The notes below the pieces were generated by a model, which was not told the DNA's origin, did no database searches, and was given only the letters and a program-made list of their open reading frames with translations. The translations under genes and the position numbers were made by a program. DNA of 64,000 nucleotides from Warburgia ugandensis (Eukaryota; Streptophyta; Magnoliopsida; Canellales; Canellaceae): NCBI GenBank assembly GCA_035236585.1, contig CP141126.1, forward strand, positions 9,809,001-9,873,000, given 5' to 3'. This document shows positions 52,158 through 62,764 of this stretch, in pieces; the first letter of the stretch is position 1, and every line of letters starts with the position of its first letter.

Positions 52158-52528
52158 GTCTAACTTAGATTGGGGGATGGGATCTTTATTAAGGATTGAA
52201 TTTTAAGTGTCTCATCCAATGGCTACCTATTGAAAATGCAAATCCTAGTCATTAGAACATACCAAAGAACCAACTTAAAACTCCTACAACATAGCTCTCA
52301 GTGGTCCAGCAATTGACATTCAACCGCAAAAAGTGCAGTGTCAGATATTAGAAGGTGCACCACGTAGTTCCAAAGTTTTGCTGACAGATATCCTTCTTAA
52401 TCTCAAAACTAGAGACCCTTTCTCTATCGAGTCCGCGGCAGATTGTATCCACCAAGGGGCCATGGGTTCAATGACCAAGTACTCATGTGGTGGACCTTTA
52501 GATAATATTGATTCCCTAGTTACATTCT
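52158..52528. other. Unassigned intergenic stretch
   Basis: No gene or repeat recognised. Confidence 0.4.
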
Positions 52529-52709
52529 TTGGAGTCTTGGCGCAATGGTAAAGTTATCGCCATCTGACTTTGAAGTCATGGGTTCAAGGAATGGAAACAG
52601 CCTCTTACAAAAATACAAGGTAAAGTTACATACTATAGACCCTTGAAATCCACCCCTTTCCCAAACCTCGCATATACAGGAGCATTGTATACAGAGGCCG
52701 CCCTTTTTG
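52529..52709 (+). mobile_element. Full-length Au-type SINE
   Basis: Shows ggagtcttggcgcaatgg (A box region), gaagtcatgggttcaagg (B box region), caaggtaaagtta and gccgcccttttt. Flanks gttacattct (52519-52528) and gctacattct (52717-52726) form a near-perfect target duplication. Confidence 0.9.
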
Positions 52710-53114
52710 TCCCCTCGCTACATTCTCTGTGATCCTGTGGCAGTCTTCTTATGCAGAAAATATAAAGCAGTACAAATGGAAAAATGGAAGCTTGCCTCAA
52801 TTGTACATCACACTGCTCTTTTGTATTCTACTATTGTTTAAGATAAATCAGCAAATGGTGTGGGACGCTGCCTTTGGGAATCGGGTAGGGTCTATAGGTT
52901 GTTGTTGGCCTTCCCGTCTGCTCTACCCCCTTTACATGATAAACTCAAACGACACTAATCTCCCGCACTTCCTCTACCAACCTTCATACTAGCTAAGAAA
53001 GCAATTTCTCACTCCCAGCCTGCCATACCTAATCTTAGAAATGATAATAATTGTAAGCTACTAACAAAATTGTTAAGCAAGAGAAGTTAACATGTTCAAC
53101 CTCTAGAAATTCCA
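52710..53114. other. Spacer between two SINEs
   Basis: No feature recognised apart from the left target duplication of the next SINE at 53102-53114. Confidence 0.4.
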
Positions 53115-53267
53115 GAGGTAAAAAGGGCAGTCTCGGTGCACGAAGCTCCCTCCTATTCAGGTTCCATAGTCTTACATTGCATTTTTGCAAGCGGCTGCTT
53201 CCAAGCCTTTAACCCGTGACCTCAAGGTCACACGAAGATAACTTTATTATAGTGCCAAGGCTCCCCT
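53115..53267 (-). mobile_element. Au-type SINE with perfect 13-bp target duplication, internally shortened
   Basis: Plus-strand reading: aaaaagggcagtctcggtgc, cacgaagctccctcct, cattgcatttttgcaag, cccgtgacctcaaggtcac and caaggctcccct. About 25 bp of the body is missing relative to other copies. tctagaaattcca stands at 53102-53114 and 53268-53280. Confidence 0.92.
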
Positions 53268-53280
53268 TCTAGAAATTCCA

Positions 53281-54180
53281 AAGATATACACTAAAATTAG
53301 AAATACTATTGGTATATTCAAGTTATTCAAAGTTAGATATTACACAGCCTTACGAGTTAAATGTGCAACTAAGGTACATTTGGGCCCAAAGTCTACCGTA
53401 ATCCATCTTATATAGGTACGACGCCAAACACTTAAAAAAACAAGGAAAAAGAATAAAAGACAATGTTATATGTTTGATTGATTAAAACTATTTTTAGTTA
53501 TTGAGATTATTCTCTGATATTTTGAGCCATCTATGTATTTTACACAATAGAGTAATTTGTCATCCAGGAAAGAAGAATTTCTAGGCATGACCAACTTGAC
53601 ATGATTCACGATTACAGATAAACGGCTTGGATCATAAAAAAAAATTAAGCCCTTCCATGCACTTCTAGGCATGTATAGTGTCTGGAGATATACACGGTTC
53701 CAAAGTAAAAATAAGCTTGCACCAAAACCTTATCTAACTTCAACTTGAACTTAGCCAATTGCCAATACTAGGTTGCAGCTGCTTTCAGACAATGGCATGT
53801 TTAAAGTGCCTTTCCCAAATCAATAGGAGGCACGGCAAAATTTAGAGATGAGAAAAGAGGTTGCATTATAAATGAATTCTTTTTGCCATTTGTAGCTTGA
53901 AAATGTGGATGAAATTAGAACGAAGAAGACAAGGTTCTAGACTATTTTATTTGCATTTGAATAAATTTTATCGATTTTTGAGGATATAATTAGCAAGAGA
54001 TATGATTAATATACATATCCAAGTTGATCTATGGTTTGTTATCCTCCTGTGAAAGAGCCTTAGGAATAAAAAAAAAGGCAGCCCCAGTGCACGAATAAAA
54101 CATCCCTAAATGTACAATCTAATAACCCAAAAACAAATTATTACAAACCTTCTATTTGGGTCATTTTACATGCAATGGTG
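53281..54180. other. AT-rich intergenic DNA with a SINE stub
   Basis: No gene is recognised. A minimal SINE 3' end lies at 54068-54094. Confidence 0.4.
54068..54094 (-). mobile_element. Au-SINE 3'-end stub
   Basis: Only aaaaaaaggcagccccagtg and cacga of the SINE remain, flanked on both sides by gaataaaa. This is what an extremely 5'-truncated insertion with a short target duplication would leave. Confidence 0.5.
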
Positions 54181-54888
54181 ATTTTGTTCAAAGAGAAAGG
54201 TACGGTTTGACCCCCCAACTATCACTGCTTTTGGGATGACCTCAAACAAAATATTGATCAAATTAATGGAGCCTAACTAGTAGGAGAGTTCTATCTTGGC
54301 CTGCCATTTCATTTGCTGTTAAATCAAGTGGTGAATCTGACATATGGCAATTCTCCACTCCATGATGATCATTCTAAAAGTGGTAGATAATCGTGCTAGT
54401 TTTTTTTCTTGGTTTTTTTGGAGAACAAAAGTTTGTCTTTGCAGCCAAAATTGATGGGGAAGAAGGTGATTCCTATCATTACTTGTAGCGGTTCTTGGTA
54501 TTGGATTCACGACCTTCAAACCCCATACAGTATTGAAGGTGGATGCTGCAACTTTGGTGATTCACAAAGTTTGAACAGAAAAGAAGGTGACTTTTTTTTA
54601 TTTCCTTGGACTGGGGTGGGGACTGGTTTAGTCCTTGGATGTTTCCATCCACTTGTTCTTTGTTTAAAATGATGCCCCATCATATTTGTAAAATCTTTAG
54701 CATTTGTAGTTGTTTATAAAAAATGGGTGTTATTTTGTCTATTAAGCTTTGTGTTTAGCATGATGGTCCTCTCCCCGCGTGTATAAGTGGTTTTTAACCC
54801 ATTTTTAGCATAGACTATCGAGACAGGTTTGGGGTTCAGTTAGTAACTGTTGTAAGATGCATATTATCTTCTTTTCTTTAGGTAATTA

Positions 54889-55870
54889 GTGTAGCTTTAA
54901 TATTACTGGCAAGCGCACGAATCAAAGTAGTAATTGTATGGGAGTGAGGTCAATCCCACGAGGAATCTCACGGATTTGTTATGCAATTGGATCTTTATTT
55001 ACATGAATTATCCTAGGCCAAAGAATTGGTTTGTATTAATCTAGGAATTTAAAAAAACTTGAAAATTTAAACACGAATAAACTTAAAATTAATCTAAAGG
55101 AAACTAACATACATTCAAGTAAAGAACTCATGCAAAACATGAATGAATTAGAATTTAAATCTAATGATACAAATAACATAATCAATGAATCTAACATCTA
55201 AAAATCTAACCAAGCATGATCAATAACCCATATCTAACTAAATAAGTAACAAAGAGGAGTGCGCATGAAACAAGATTTTTTATTGAATGTAACAATTTAC
55301 AAGAATGGGATTCATGGCACTAGGGAAAGTTCATAACCTCTAAACATGAAAATAACATAAATTGCCCCGAACTTCCAAACTTAACACTACATATGTGTCA
55401 TGCATGTGAACCAACAAGAAGAGAAAACTAATGGAGAAAGAAAGAAAGAACAAGCAAATTAAAGGAAGAACAAAGAACTACTAATTGAATCCTAAAGTTA
55501 CCATCTCGTAGCTGTCACTGCAAGAGATTGATAGCGTTAGGATGTAAGGATCTAGAACACAAAACTATAGGCAATACAATAAGAAAAAGCCAAAGGAAAA
55601 GTGTGCATAGAACCGAGGAACAAAACATGGCAAGGAAGATGCAACGAGGCATGGAAATCTAAAGGGGAATTTGCCTCAAAGATGCATTGAAACCCAAGAG
55701 GAAAAAGGCATGGAGGTGCAGCTTTGGTGCGCTAAAAGCTTTGGAAAAAGATGAGGAGGAGGGCTAGGATTTTGGCATGGAGAACCAGCCCTAGGAAGGG
55801 GCATGAAACTCCTTTCATGGATGCATGGGATGCCTTGGCTTGTTTTATAGATGGTTGCACTCTCTAACTT
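54889..55870. mobile_element. Probable LTR-retrotransposon-derived segment
   Basis: The phrase ggcaagcgcacgaatcaaag and the following caatcccacgaggaatctc resemble a stretch common in long terminal parts of plant Ty3/gypsy elements. There are no coding parts, and the boundaries are guesses. It lies inside the TIR element. Confidence 0.35.
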
Positions 55871-56249
55871 GCTATAATTCTATCATAAGAGATGGAAAGA
55901 GGGGATAAGGAAATGAGAAAAGGTAGTTGTATAGGATAGGTAATTTAGGAAGGGAATTAGAGCAATTGTAAGTAAACACAAAGATCAATCTTCTAATGCT
56001 AGTTCTGTTTTAGTGAGAGTTGTGAGGTTTTGGAAGAAGTCTGATGGTGAGAGCACTTTTAAGCAGTAGAGGTGGTGTTTATGGATGCAATAAGATGCAT
56101 GTTTGAGTTCACGAGCTAGACATGGTACTAGTAGTAGTATATGGGTTTTTCTTCTTTCTTTCTTTGTTTTTGGTGATGTGGGTGACACAAAAGTTAAATG
56201 TCTAGTGGATTTCTTTTTTGTTTTGAAATGGATATATACAAGGTCTCAT

Positions 56250-56432
56250 GAAGGGGAGTCTTGACGCAAAGGTAAAAGTTGTCGTCATGTGACCTTGAGG
56301 TCACTAGTTCAAAGCGTGGAATCAACCTCTTGTAAAATGCAAGGTAAGGCTGCCTACTATAAGCCCTCGTGGTCCACCCCTTCCCTGAACCCCACGTAGG
56401 CTGGAGCTTCGTGCACCGGGACTGCCCTTTTT
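56250..56432 (+). mobile_element. Full-length Au-type SINE inside the TIR element
   Basis: gaaggggagtcttgacgc, gtgaccttgaggtcactag, caaggtaaggctgcc, ggagcttcgtgcaccgggac and tgcccttttt are all present. Flanks atatacaaggtctcat and atatatgaggtcttat are a slightly diverged target duplication. Confidence 0.93.
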
Positions 56433-57439
56433 ATATATGAGGTCTTATCTAAGCTTATACAATGTTTCTTTTGCCTTTTGATAAATATGTTTGGATGTAA
56501 ACGACTTCTAATGGATGGTTGTATGGCATGTTCATTTTGAATATAGTAGAGTTCAGTTTGAATTTTCTTAGTAGTCTTAGTTAAATTTGGTTAAAACAAA
56601 TTAAGTAAATAGCCAACCTACAATAGAGTTTCTTTTGAATTATATTTACACTTCGAATTAATTGAATTAGTTAGGCTAATGAAACTACTAAGTCATACTT
56701 TGAAGTAATTGAATCAACTTCATTGACTTTAGCTTTGAACCAGACTTTTTAACCAATCAAGTGTAGACTTCTCAGTTTAGAATGAAGTCTACATTGAACC
56801 AATCAAGTGCAAACTTTGCACTTTACAGTCAAGTCTGTGGTTAACCATGTGTTGTTCAATTTGAATAATCAAGTTACAAACTTCATATTTTACAGTCAAG
56901 TCTGCATACTTCTCAACTGAAATGGATTCAAGTTTATACTTGTCACTCATTAACAACATCAGACATCAAACATGAAAGCTCAAACATTATTTTGCAAACA
57001 TCAAAGATCAAACACCGAGTGAAGATTTTTTAACATCACTATTTGCATTTCACCACATTTTTGTAAACAATAGAACAACTGGTCATGATCAAGCATCAAA
57101 TTTATAGCACCAAGAGACAATATCACATCAGAAGACAACAAAACCTCTGTTCAACACAATCCCAACATCCCATTTGAAGACAAAATCTATAACATCTAAC
57201 CATCCCAACATCTCACTTCAAAGAAAAACCTATCAAAAAAAAAAAAGTAACAGAATTTAACAAAATCCACCTTTTGGGCCACAACTACCATCTCCATTAC
57301 ATCCATTTTGATCTTCAGAAGACCAATTTCTTCCAACTTGCTATCCATCGTCTACCTGACATCAACTACTCTCAAGTTAAGCAAACTATCAACTTCTTCT
57401 AACCTTACAATAGCCTCCATTACCTCCACCATCTTCATT

Positions 57440-57665
57440 TTCTTTCCTGAATCTTCTTTGTTTACAGTAGAGCACAATATCTAGAACCTGCATGAATTTG
57501 GTAAAGTATAGCTATAGCAAAGCCTGTCCTTATTTATTTTGGACTCAAAAATCTTCACCAATGCTCTCTTGTCGCACAAATAGTTTATATTGATGTATGT
57601 TTGAGGAGTACCATTGGAAAAGCTTGAAGAAGGCGACGTGATTTTTGGAGCTTTATAAACTTCGA
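57440..57665 (-). pseudogene. GRF-type zinc-finger-like gene remnant carried in the TIR element
   Basis: On the minus strand a frame reads TSPSSSFSNGTPQTYINI, then YLCDKRALVKIFESKINKDR and LCYSYTLPN. This resembles the plant GRF zinc finger (family pattern: C-x-CG-KRA-VKIS-S--NP-RL-Y-CP). A Glu/Val-rich stretch starting MKMVEVMEAIVRLEEVD follows, like the coiled tail of such proteins. Stops interrupt it, and expected zinc ligands (the CxC pair) are partly lost. GRF-finger genes are small, numerous and often repeat-associated in plants. The identification is tentative. Confidence 0.42.
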
Positions 57666-58119
57666 TGATCTACTACTACAAAATCAAAGACAAAATTGGT
57701 TTTCAATCAAAGATTCAAGGTTTCTCAATCAAACCCCAATGACTTTTCCTTCAAATTCTGCATTTCATCCTCATATTTGGGGGAAAATCACCTGCCTAAA
57801 CAAGCTCTAATTTTCTTGTTTTCCCCCTCTCATCTCTTTATTTTGGGGAAGGAAGAAGTTTGTGGATCCCACTTAACAGTTGTTCAAGCAAAAATGCTTT
57901 AAGTAGGACTCATACATCAGATCCTTCACTTGATTTAAAGGAAAACGAGATGAAATGCCGGATTAAATTTCCTAGTTGTTGGGATCCATCAATTTGACCA
58001 ATGATTTGTGAGAGGTGTCATCCCAAAAGTGAGAGTCGAGGTGTGCCGAGCAATACTTTTGTTCCAAAATGGTGAGAATCTCGGGATTTTGGAAACAAGA
58101 CCGAAAAAATGTTCTCGCC

Positions 58120-58127
58120 TATAAAAA
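58120..58127 (+). promoter_or_regulatory. TATA box of the MINDY-like gene
   Basis: TATAAAAA lies about 310 bp before the ATG at 58431 and about 65 bp inside the end of the TIR element's right flank. A start site near 58150 would give a leader of about 280 nt. Confidence 0.5.
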
Positions 58128-58430
58128 CTCAATACAGAGATCGCGGTTCTCCTCGTTCCCTTTTGGAAGGGCGTCTGCGCCCATCTCCGATCTCATTTGA
58201 ACAGAAAAGTATAGCAGCGTCCGATTTTCCCACCACCACGCTCATTAAGAATTTTTTTGGGGTTTCTCCTTCTCTAGGGTTACAATCTTCGGATCCAACT
58301 GGAAAATTAATTTTGATCCATATCAGGCATGATTCTTTGGTCTCCGCATCTCCCTCTCCGTTGTTTTCAGAGAGAAACACTAAACTTCTGTCATCTAGGG
58401 ATTTGTTTCTGATCGAAACGTGTTGCTTCA

Positions 58431-58837
58431 ATGGTGGATCAAGAAGGCGAGGATTTGCAAATGGCGTTGCGCATGAGTCTGCAACCCTCACCTCCGGAAG
58501 CGAAACGGAGTAAGCCTCGAGAAAATGCGGGAACTTCAAAGTTATCAGTAAGTGGAGAGGAATCACCGGAAGCGAAGAACCGTAGAGTGAAACGGGAGCT
58601 TATGGCGGCGGCTGCAGAGAAGAGGATGCAGGCCACTAAGACTATTATCATCAAGCCGGAGGCGAATGCCGAAAGCCCGCCGAGCCAAAAAGCTGCAGTT
58701 TGTGTGGGAGAAGAAGGGAAAGATGTAAATTTCGGGGAGGAATTATCTGCCCCAGATGCCAACCAGCTATTCTCTATGTTGTTTGGCAGTAATGCTTCGA
58801 GGGATATTCTTATACAATGGAGTAATCAGGGTATCAG
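58431..58837 (+). CDS. MINDY/FAM188-like ubiquitin-binding deubiquitinase, first exon only
   Basis: First 135 codons of a protein that resembles plant MINDY-3/FAM188-type ubiquitin hydrolases. A ubiquitin-interacting motif is visible at residues 6-18 (EDLQMALRMSLQ), followed by a basic, disordered linker (PPEAKRSKP; NRRVKRELMAAAAEKRM). The conserved lead-in to the catalytic domain follows (APDANQLFSMLFGS, DILIQWSNQGIR). The exon ends in phase 2 at a good donor, AG|GTAGAT. The next expected segment (in the family FSSDPET then the catalytic GGPCGVLA box) is not found anywhere downstream to 64000. Intron 1 would therefore exceed 5.1 kb, or the gene is cut off. MVDQEGED is the natural start. An overlapping longer ORF in another frame at 58109 is a shadow. 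Confidence 0.75.
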
Positions 58838-59383
58838 GTAGATATGCAATCATGATGTGGATTTAATACTATATTGGTCGATTATATTCTCTTCATTTTT
58901 CTTTGAATTTCCCCGCTTGTTTGAAGTTCATGTATTTACTGTTGCCTTACTTCTGGGTAAGTTTAATGCCGCCATTTATATAACAATTCCATGAAATACT
59001 ATAACATCACTCATATCCAAACCTGTGAATGAGTTTTGCGCATAGAACACTTTCATTTGTGTTATTGGTAGTTTCTGTCAGCGGGCTGAAGGGACTCCGC
59101 TGATGCCATTAGTTGACATTATCGATTCTATCCATTGAAGTACCATTAGAATGTTTCTGGGATTTTCGTGGCAATAGGTGCTAGTAAACAACGTGAAAGT
59201 AGCATGCAAGGGATAGCTTAAATGGAGTTGAATACAGTGAGCGTATTCTGACTACTTCTGTTTGCCACTAGTTGTGTAAATGAGCTCCATCCTCCCTTAC
59301 TGCAACAAGAACAAAAAGGGAAGTAAAAGATGGTGGGACAATGTTACCTGATTCAATTGATTATCCTATAAAGCTCCTGTTAA
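58838..59383 (+). other. Start of MINDY-like intron 1
   Basis: AT-rich intronic or intergenic DNA with no exon recognised. Confidence 0.4.
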
Positions 59384-59659
59384 GGAAAGTGAGAAGACTA
59401 CAACTGTCAGGGATGGCTTCTATGTGATAACTCATATGACAGAAAGGAGGATGTGAACCAAAAGTGGCCTTGAGCAAGAGGAGTCGACTCAGGTCAGCTG
59501 ATCTGAGCAATCAGATAACTCCAATTGACATGAATCATATTTAGTAGGACAAAACTCAGACTTGGATTAAAGCAGTTGTGGGTAAAAGAATTTGACTCGG
59601 GATAGATGAGCACTGAGATGGGGACTTTTTCGACACTGGAAAAAATACTCAACAAATAG

Positions 59660-59706
<47 letters not shown>

Positions 59707-60745
59707 TGGATATTGTGCCAAACATGGAAAGATGTTTGATGACAAAGCAATGACTCCCATTAGGGAAAGTGACAAGACTACAAATATTGGAGAAAAGGTT
59801 TGTGTACCATAATGCATGTAATAGAAAACAGGTTGTAGACCAAAAGTGTCCTTGAGCATAAGGAATAGAATCAGCCCGTTGGTCTGAGTACTCAGATAAT
59901 TTAGCCAATTGATATGATCGTAGTGAATTTGATAAGGGAAAACTTAGATTCGATTAAAGTGGCTGTGGGCAAAAGGAGTTGACTCAGGAAAGTTGAGCAT
60001 TGACTGGGAGAGTTCTGGTACACTGCCAGAAAGCGCTCAGCTAATGGAAGGAAAAAATATATCTGGGTGAATTGTGTATCATACATGGAAAGATGTTGCT
60101 GAGAAAGCAAGGACTTGTATTAAGGACAGTGAGATGAGTAAGAATGTTGGAGAGGAGGTTCGTACACCGTAACGCAAGTAACAGAAAGCAAGATGTTGGT
60201 CAAAAGTGTTCTTGAGCAGCAGGAATCAACTTATCTTGGCTGCTCTGACTACCCTAATAAATCAGCCAATTGACGTCAATCATAATAAATTTATTAGGGC
60301 AAGAATAAGGCTTAGTTTAAAGGCGGTTGTGGGAGCAAGGATTGACTTGGGATAGTTGAGCATTGTCTGGGGAACTTTTGCACAGCTGCCTTAAGTTACT
60401 CAATAAATATTAGGAAAAGGGATATAGTAATGAATCTTGTGTGAAACTTGAAAAGGTGTTGATGACAAAGTGATAACTAGTATCAGGAAAAGTGAGAAGG
60501 CTACAAATGTCGGAGAGGAGATTTCTATACAACAATGCATGTAACAGAGGCAGGATGTAAACCAAAAGTGGCCTTGAACAAAGAAATCGACTCAGCTCTA
60601 CTGGTCTGACAGATTCGAACTACTCAGATAAGTCAGCCAATTGACATGAGTCATAGTGAATCTGGTAGGGGAAAACTCGGCTTCGGATTAAAAGTGGTTG
60701 TGGGCAATAGGAGTTGACTATGGGAGTTCTTCTACACTTCCATAA
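59384..60745. repeat. Tandem array of about 360-bp units (four copies)
   Basis: Units begin with ggaaagtgagaagactac-like sequence at 59384, 59764, 60124 and 60486, giving periods of 380, 360 and 362. Shared landmarks in order are gtaacagaaa, ccaaaagtggccttgagca, agccaattgacatgaatcat, gttgtgggcaaaaggagttgac, gagcattg and catggaaagatg. The first unit is lengthened by a TA tract. The fourth is cut at 60745 by a SINE. Unit-to-unit divergence is high, so the array is old. No coding. Confidence 0.88.
59664..59704. repeat. (TA)n microsatellite in the first tandem unit
   Basis: About 20 TA units, the longest TA tract in the window. Confidence 0.95.
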
Positions 60746-60920
60746 TAAAAAAGGGCAGCCCGATGCACGAAGCTCTCATGTATGAGAATCTGGGGAAGGG
60801 GCGGACCACAAGGGTCTATATAGTATGCAACCTTACCTTGCATTTTTTGCAAGAGGTTGTTTCCATGCCTCGAACCCTTGACCTCAAGGTCACAAGACGA
60901 CAACTCCCCTGTTGCAGCAG
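60746..60920 (-). mobile_element. Au-type SINE ending the tandem array
   Basis: Plus-strand reading: aaaaaagggcagcccgatgc, cacgaagctctcatg, ttaccttgcattttttgcaag, cccttgacctcaaggtcac and gacgacaactcccctgttg. Near full length. A target duplication is not evident. Confidence 0.88.
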
Positions 60921-61727
60921 ATTATAAGAAAAACTTCTAGGGATTCTAGTTTGTGAACTAGAAGGACACTATAGATAGTCTTGAAAATTTCTAAGAGGGG
61001 CTATATGAGGTGAAATCAAGATGACACCTTCATTGGGTTATTTGGGAACAAAAGAGTAACACACACACACGCAAGCATGCACAGAGAGAGAGAGAATATA
61101 GAAGAGATTGATTCCTCGCTCCCTTCTTAATGACACATTCCCCACTTTCACTTTCTTTTGTTTTTCTTTTTACCCAAAATATCCCTTGATTTCCTCTATT
61201 ACTTAGGTACGAAAACTGTTTTCCATTCTTTATGGACTACCACCCCTTTGTTTTTGACCCTTGGAGTTCTCTTTATATATGGTATAGTTGAATGAGAGAC
61301 TGCAAGTTGAATGTGATTGGGCACTCATCTTATTTGAGTAGGAGAAACTTTGCAATTTTGGTTAGTCGGCATGAACTAAAGAATATTCCTCTTGACAAAG
61401 CAATCACATAGGGGATGAGTTGTTACTATGTTCTATCAAGGCAACTTCATAGGCTGGTGACTACTATACTAATTTGCCTTGAGTGGATTTGTTTTTGTTT
61501 AGGAACCTATTTGTTTTAAGGTGTAGAATATGTAGCAGATAGCTGGCTTCCAAAACTTGTGGGGCTCCAATTTTATATTTAGAGTGAGCAAGGTGTGATT
61601 TGGGAAGAAGGGAGGTGAGGAAGAGAATTAGGTCTTCTGTGAAGACATCTAGATAGTAGCTTAAGTGACTTGACTGTTACAAAGTATCTCTGAGTGGAGA
61701 AAAGGTAGTAAACATTTTTGGTCCATG
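60921..61727. other. Unassigned, AT-rich DNA
   Basis: Contains a short (AC)n/(AG)n microsatellite at about 61061-61099. No gene or exon recognised. Confidence 0.4.
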
Positions 61728-61745
61728 TGTTCTAAGAGAACCTTA

Positions 61746-61927
61746 GAAGGGGAGCCTTGGCGCAGTAGTAAAAGTTGTTATCGTGTGACCTTGAGGTCAC
61801 GGGTTCAAGGCGTGGAAACAATCTCTTGCAAAATGCAAGGTAAGGCTGTGTACTTTAGGCCCTTGTGGTTCACCCCTTCCCCGGACCCCGCATAGGCGGG
61901 AGCTTCGTGCGCAGGGGCTGCCCTTTT
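61746..61927 (+). mobile_element. Full-length, youngest-looking Au-type SINE
   Basis: 182 bp from gaaggggagccttggcgcag (A box region), through gtgaccttgaggtcacgggt (B box), to ggagcttcgtgcgcaggggc and tgcccttttt. The 18-bp flank tgttctaagagaacctta is perfectly repeated at 61728-61745 and 61928-61945. Both internal promoter boxes look close to the tRNA consensus. Confidence 0.97.
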
Positions 61928-61945
61928 TGTTCTAAGAGAACCTTA

Positions 61946-62209
61946 AAGAAGAGGAACCTGATAAGTCTATTAAGTTTGATTGGACAGGGGTACAACTCTT
62001 GTTGAGCTCAATAGAAGAGTTTTGACCTTTAATACCAATACGGGAAGGACTTTGCTGGGTGAAGTCCTTTCCATCTCCTTTGATCAGCTTCTTAAGGTCC
62101 CGTTCACCTTGTGCTCATGTTTTTGGGCGCCCTTCTCTGGTCTTCAATAGAATCTTTGTATTGGGTAGCATTGATTTGTTCCCATGGTTTGATCCTTCCG
62201 AACAAAATA
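61946..62209. other. Spacer before the gypsy element
   Basis: No feature recognised. Confidence 0.4.
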
Positions 62210-62764
62210 TGACATGTTCAAATTCTGATCACTTATAGGAGCTGGAGTAGGAACACAAGTAGGGTATCACGGGATGATTTGAAACTAAGCTTGCACTCAC
62301 TTAGTCTTGCAATGCACTTATAATAGCAAGCTAAGTTCATCCTCACTCTAGGAAGCGTGAAAGGAAAGTGTAGGAAGCTCTTTTAAGGAAGAAAGCAAAT
62401 GGTTTAAGAAGAAAACTCTTTATTGCTCTAACTTGCTTATAACTTGGTTCATTACATATAAATGGGGATTTGACTCCTATTTATAGACAAGGTCCCAAAG
62501 AATGTGTGGCCATGATCTTGCCTAATAGGTTGATTTTACAAGGCCTTCTAAACTCTTCTACTAAAATATCTAGATCTAGTACTCTGTAGGTCTATCTACA
62601 CGTTTCTAGATAGTTCTATACTTTATAGGGTTCTCTAGCTTATTCATGGTAAGTATAGACGCTTGATAGATGTTTACATGTATGCACCAGGTTGGTGCCA
62701 TGCGGTCCTCATGCATGCGTAGGCGTGGCGCCCCATGTGAGCCTTCACAAGGCGGTCGATGACA
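62210..62764 (-). repeat. 3' LTR of the chromovirus
   Basis: Begins tgacatgttca and ends gatgaca on the plus strand. It directly abuts the purine tract and the chromodomain-bearing end. Confidence 0.75.

Larger units (their letters stand above)
54190..58055. mobile_element. 3.9-kb DNA element with long, diverged terminal inverted repeats (MULE-like)
   Basis: The left arm (about 54190-54356) and the reverse complement of the right arm (about 57908-58055) align over roughly 150 bp. Shared landmarks are cacttttgggatgac, tgg/attgatcaaatt-atgga, caactag, gccatttcat, taaatcaagtg and gatctga. Flanks attttgttc (54181-54189) and cttttgttc (58056-58064) agree at eight of nine bases, the 9-bp duplication length of Mutator-like elements. 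No transposase was recognised. The interior holds a GRF zinc-finger-like remnant (minus), an LTR-like segment and an Au SINE, so it is non-autonomous or gutted and has received nested insertions. Family assignment rests on TIR length and duplication size only. Confidence 0.6.

Noticed and set aside
58109-58566. Overlapping 134-aa and 145-aa ORFs over the MINDY first exon
   Set aside because: They overlap a frame with clear UIM and family matches and have no support of their own.
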